This document shows positions 62,454 through 64,000 of a DNA stretch of 64,000 nucleotides, piece after piece. The DNA is taken from NCBI RefSeq assembly GCF_022524485.1, contig NZ_JAKXMK010000010.1, positions 218,349 to 282,348 of the forward strand, given 5' to 3'. The DNA is from Pseudonocardia alaniniphila (GTDB taxonomy: Bacteria; Actinomycetota; Actinomycetes; Mycobacteriales; Pseudonocardiaceae). The translations under genes and the position numbers were made by a program. Below the pieces are notes generated by a model. The model was not told the origin of the DNA. It did no database searches and worked only from the letters and a program-made list of their open reading frames with translations. The stretch's first letter is position 1, and the number at the start of each line of letters is the position of its first letter.

Positions 62454-63869
62454 TCAGGCCGGTGACCCGTGCGGCTCGTCCATGCGCACGACCGTGGCGA
62501 GCACGTCGTTGAACGCTTCCGTCGAACTGGGGTGGGTGTAGATCGCGTCGCGGAGCTGGGCCGCCTTGATCCCGTATCGCATGGCGAGCGTGACCGTGTT
62601 GATGAGCTCCTGCGCGTCGATGCTCAGCAGTGCGGCACCCAGGATCTCGTCCGTCCAGCCGTCGATCACGAACTTCATGATTCCCCGGGTCTCCTCGACG
62701 GCGTACGCGCGAGGCATCGCCACGATCTCGGCGACCGGCTGGCTCGTGACCTTCACCAGGTATCCCGCTTCGCGTGCCTCTCTCTCGGTCAGCCCGACGG
62801 ACGCGAACGGCGGGGTCATGAACAAGGTGCGGGGAATCGCCACCCGGTCCGCCGTCGAGCGCCTGCCCTCGCCGACCAGCTGGTCCACCACGATGCGGCT
62901 GTCGTCGAGAGAGATGTAGGTGAACTGCGGGCCGCCGTTGACGTCCCCGAGTGCGTAGATGTGCGGCTGGCTCGTGCGCAGGTACTCGTCGACCTCGACG
63001 GCTCCGTTCGACGTGGTGCGAACGCCTGCGGCCTCCAGCCCGAGGCCGCGGGTCGCCGGCACGCGGCCGGTGGCGGCGAGGATCGCGTCGACCCCCTGGG
63101 TGTGCTCCAGGCCCCCGTTCTCGAACACGACGGTCGCTTCGTTCTCACCGTCGCGAATCTCCAGCACGCGCGCGCCCGTGATGATCTCGATTCCCTCGCC
63201 CGCGAGGATGTCCTCCGCCACGGCAGCGACGTCGTCGTCCTCACGGCCGAGAATCTTCGGCGCGGCCTCGAACACGGTGACGTGGGAACCGAACCGCGCG
63301 TAGATGGCCGCGAACTCGATGCCGAGGTAACCGCCGCCCACGATCGCGAGCCGTTCCGGCAGGTCCGTCGTATGGATCAGATCAGTGCTGGTGAGGGTGT
63401 ACTTGCTGCCTCGCAGCCCGGTGATATCCGGAATCACCGGTTCGGAGCCGGTGTTGATCAGAATCTTCTCGGCGACGACGGTGAGACGGTCTTCGCCCAC
63501 TCCGACGGCGACGGTGTGCGGGTCGACGAAAGTGGCCCGCCCGGTGATCACGGTGACGGTGTCGGCGTTGTTCAATGCGTCGTAGTTGCCGCTGCGGAAC
63601 AGCGAGGTCAGCGCCTCGACGTGCTCGACGGAGCGCTCGTAGAACTCCTTCACCGAGTCGCCCGAGCGGCGTTTGCCGGAGTGGTGCACGAGCGCCTTCG
63701 TCGGCACGCAACCGACGTTCGGGCACGTGCCCCCGTACATCTGGTCCGACTGCTCGACGAGCACCACACGCTTTCCGAGGTCCCCGACTTTCGCGGCGGT
63801 GACCTTGCCGCCCTTGCCGAACCCGATGACGAGAACGTCGGCGTACAGGGTCTTGTCCGTGGTGTCCAT
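62454..63869 (-). CDS. RclA-like pyridine nucleotide-disulfide oxidoreductase
   Basis: A 471-residue flavoprotein from ATG 63869. FAD motif is LVIGFGKGGKVTAAKV; the redox-active disulfide is GGTCPNVGCVPTKAL (Cys49, Cys54). The NAD(P)H motif is LAIVGGGYLGIEFAAI, the second FAD motif YALGDVNGGPQF, and the C-terminal His-Glu pair lies in THPSSTEAFNDVL. The GKGGK form and Val-rich disulfide loop resemble RclA and YkgC, which protect against reactive chlorine species, rather than lipoamide dehydrogenase. Substrate and role are inferred. The partial gene that follows on the same strand may be part of the same operon. Confidence 0.9.
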   Translation of the reverse strand: MDTTDKTLYADVLVIGFGKGGKVTAAKVGDLGKRVVLVEQSDQMYGGTCPNVGCVPTKALVHHSGKRRSGDSVKEFYERSVEHVEALTSLFRSGNYDALNNADTVTVITGRATFVDPHTVAVGVGEDRLTVVAEKILINTGSEPVIPDITGLRGSKYTLTSTDLIHTTDLPERLAIVGGGYLGIEFAAIYARFGSHVTVFEAAPKILGREDDDVAAVAEDILAGEGIEIITGARVLEIRDGENEATVVFENGGLEHTQGVDAILAATGRVPATRGLGLEAAGVRTTSNGAVEVDEYLRTSQPHIYALGDVNGGPQFTYISLDDSRIVVDQLVGEGRRSTADRVAIPRTLFMTPPFASVGLTEREAREAGYLVKVTSQPVAEIVAMPRAYAVEETRGIMKFVIDGWTDEILGAALLSIDAQELINTVTLAMRYGIKAAQLRDAIYTHPSSTEAFNDVLATVVRMDEPHGSPA

Positions 63870-63913
63870 GGTCTCCAGTTCTTCGAGGGTCGATCTGTCT
63901 GGTGGGAGTGGGG

Positions 63914-64000
63914 CTACTGCCCGACCTTGACGCCGGGCTCGCCTGCGGCGTACTGGATCGGGTTGCTGGTCAGGACGTCGGCGGCGTGGGTCGTGTGTCG
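63914..64000 (-). CDS. C-terminal end of an unidentified protein, gene runs off the window
   Basis: Minus-strand frame ending TAG at 63914-63916; the last 28 residues are visible and include HAADVLTSNPIQYAAGEPG and end in VKVGQ. Composition is protein-like and the codons fit the genome. It lies 44 bp upstream of the RclA-like gene on the same strand and is probably co-transcribed with it. The family cannot be determined from this end. Confidence 0.55.
   Translation of the reverse strand, partial: RHTTHAADVLTSNPIQYAAGEPGVKVGQ

Overview
The window is chromosomal DNA of a very GC-rich actinobacterium. The evidence is dense coding with strong G/C in third codon positions, frequent GTG starts, a PASTA-type class A penicillin-binding protein, a membrane transporter fused to a thymidylate-kinase-like domain directly before holB, a SARP regulator, MmyB-type regulators, DUF3040 and deazaflavin-type oxidoreductases. 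The style fits Pseudonocardiales, perhaps Pseudonocardia, but the genus is a guess: no rRNA or species marker is present.

Region 1 (1-9.9 kb) looks like core chromosome: the 3' part of a PBP, a small membrane protein, the MFS/thymidylate-kinase-like fusion, the DNA polymerase III delta' subunit, a large LuxR/NB-ARC regulator with its HTH at the N terminus, a 77-residue small protein and a methyltransferase. A tRNA-Thr(CGT) follows at 9965. Downstream is an accessory strip (10.4-14.5 kb): a three-repeat IPT/TIG protein without signal peptide, a DUF4239 membrane protein, an Imm5-like immunity protein and a secreted phytase-like esterase preceded by PhoP-like direct repeats.

Region 2 (15-27.4 kb) holds a DHFR-family reductase, an orphan histidine kinase, an FAD monooxygenase with a TetR regulator, and a three-gene molybdenum hydroxylase operon (large, FAD and 2Fe-2S subunits joined by ATGA overlaps). 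The operon lies between two MFS transporters, which suggests uptake and oxidation of an unidentified small molecule.

Region 3 (27.3-31.1 kb) is the most unusual. A 1-kb leader precedes a 916-residue protein with the membrane/C-domain architecture of the poly-amino-acid synthetases Pls and PosA. It has no adenylation domain and carries two nearly identical carrier domains in tandem. Region 4 (31.1-41.3 kb) has an MFS/LysR divergent pair and a run of hydrolases, methyltransferases, an MBL-fold enzyme, a carboxylesterase, a second DHFR-family protein and an isochorismatase-like hydrolase.

Region 5 (41.3-45.2 kb) is a compact tetR // P450-DrrA-DrrB unit with three GTTnGCGAAC boxes between the divergent genes, a plausible drug-modification and efflux module. 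Region 6 (45.1-53.9 kb) is regulator-rich (MmyB-type, SARP, double-MerR, AraC) and contains decay: an SDR pseudogene that has lost its centre and its catalytic Lys, a C-terminal sortase remnant, and two 62-bp GATC-bounded hairpin repeats. Region 7 (53.9-64 kb) has a methyltransferase and a SnoaL-like protein with overlapping divergent start codons, a fused asymmetric ABC exporter with one degenerate ATP site, a hydrolase-LuxR fusion lacking its nucleophile, small DUF proteins, an LPG-synthase-type membrane protein and an RclA-like flavin disulfide reductase. No CRISPR array, rRNA, transposase, prophage or replication origin was seen.
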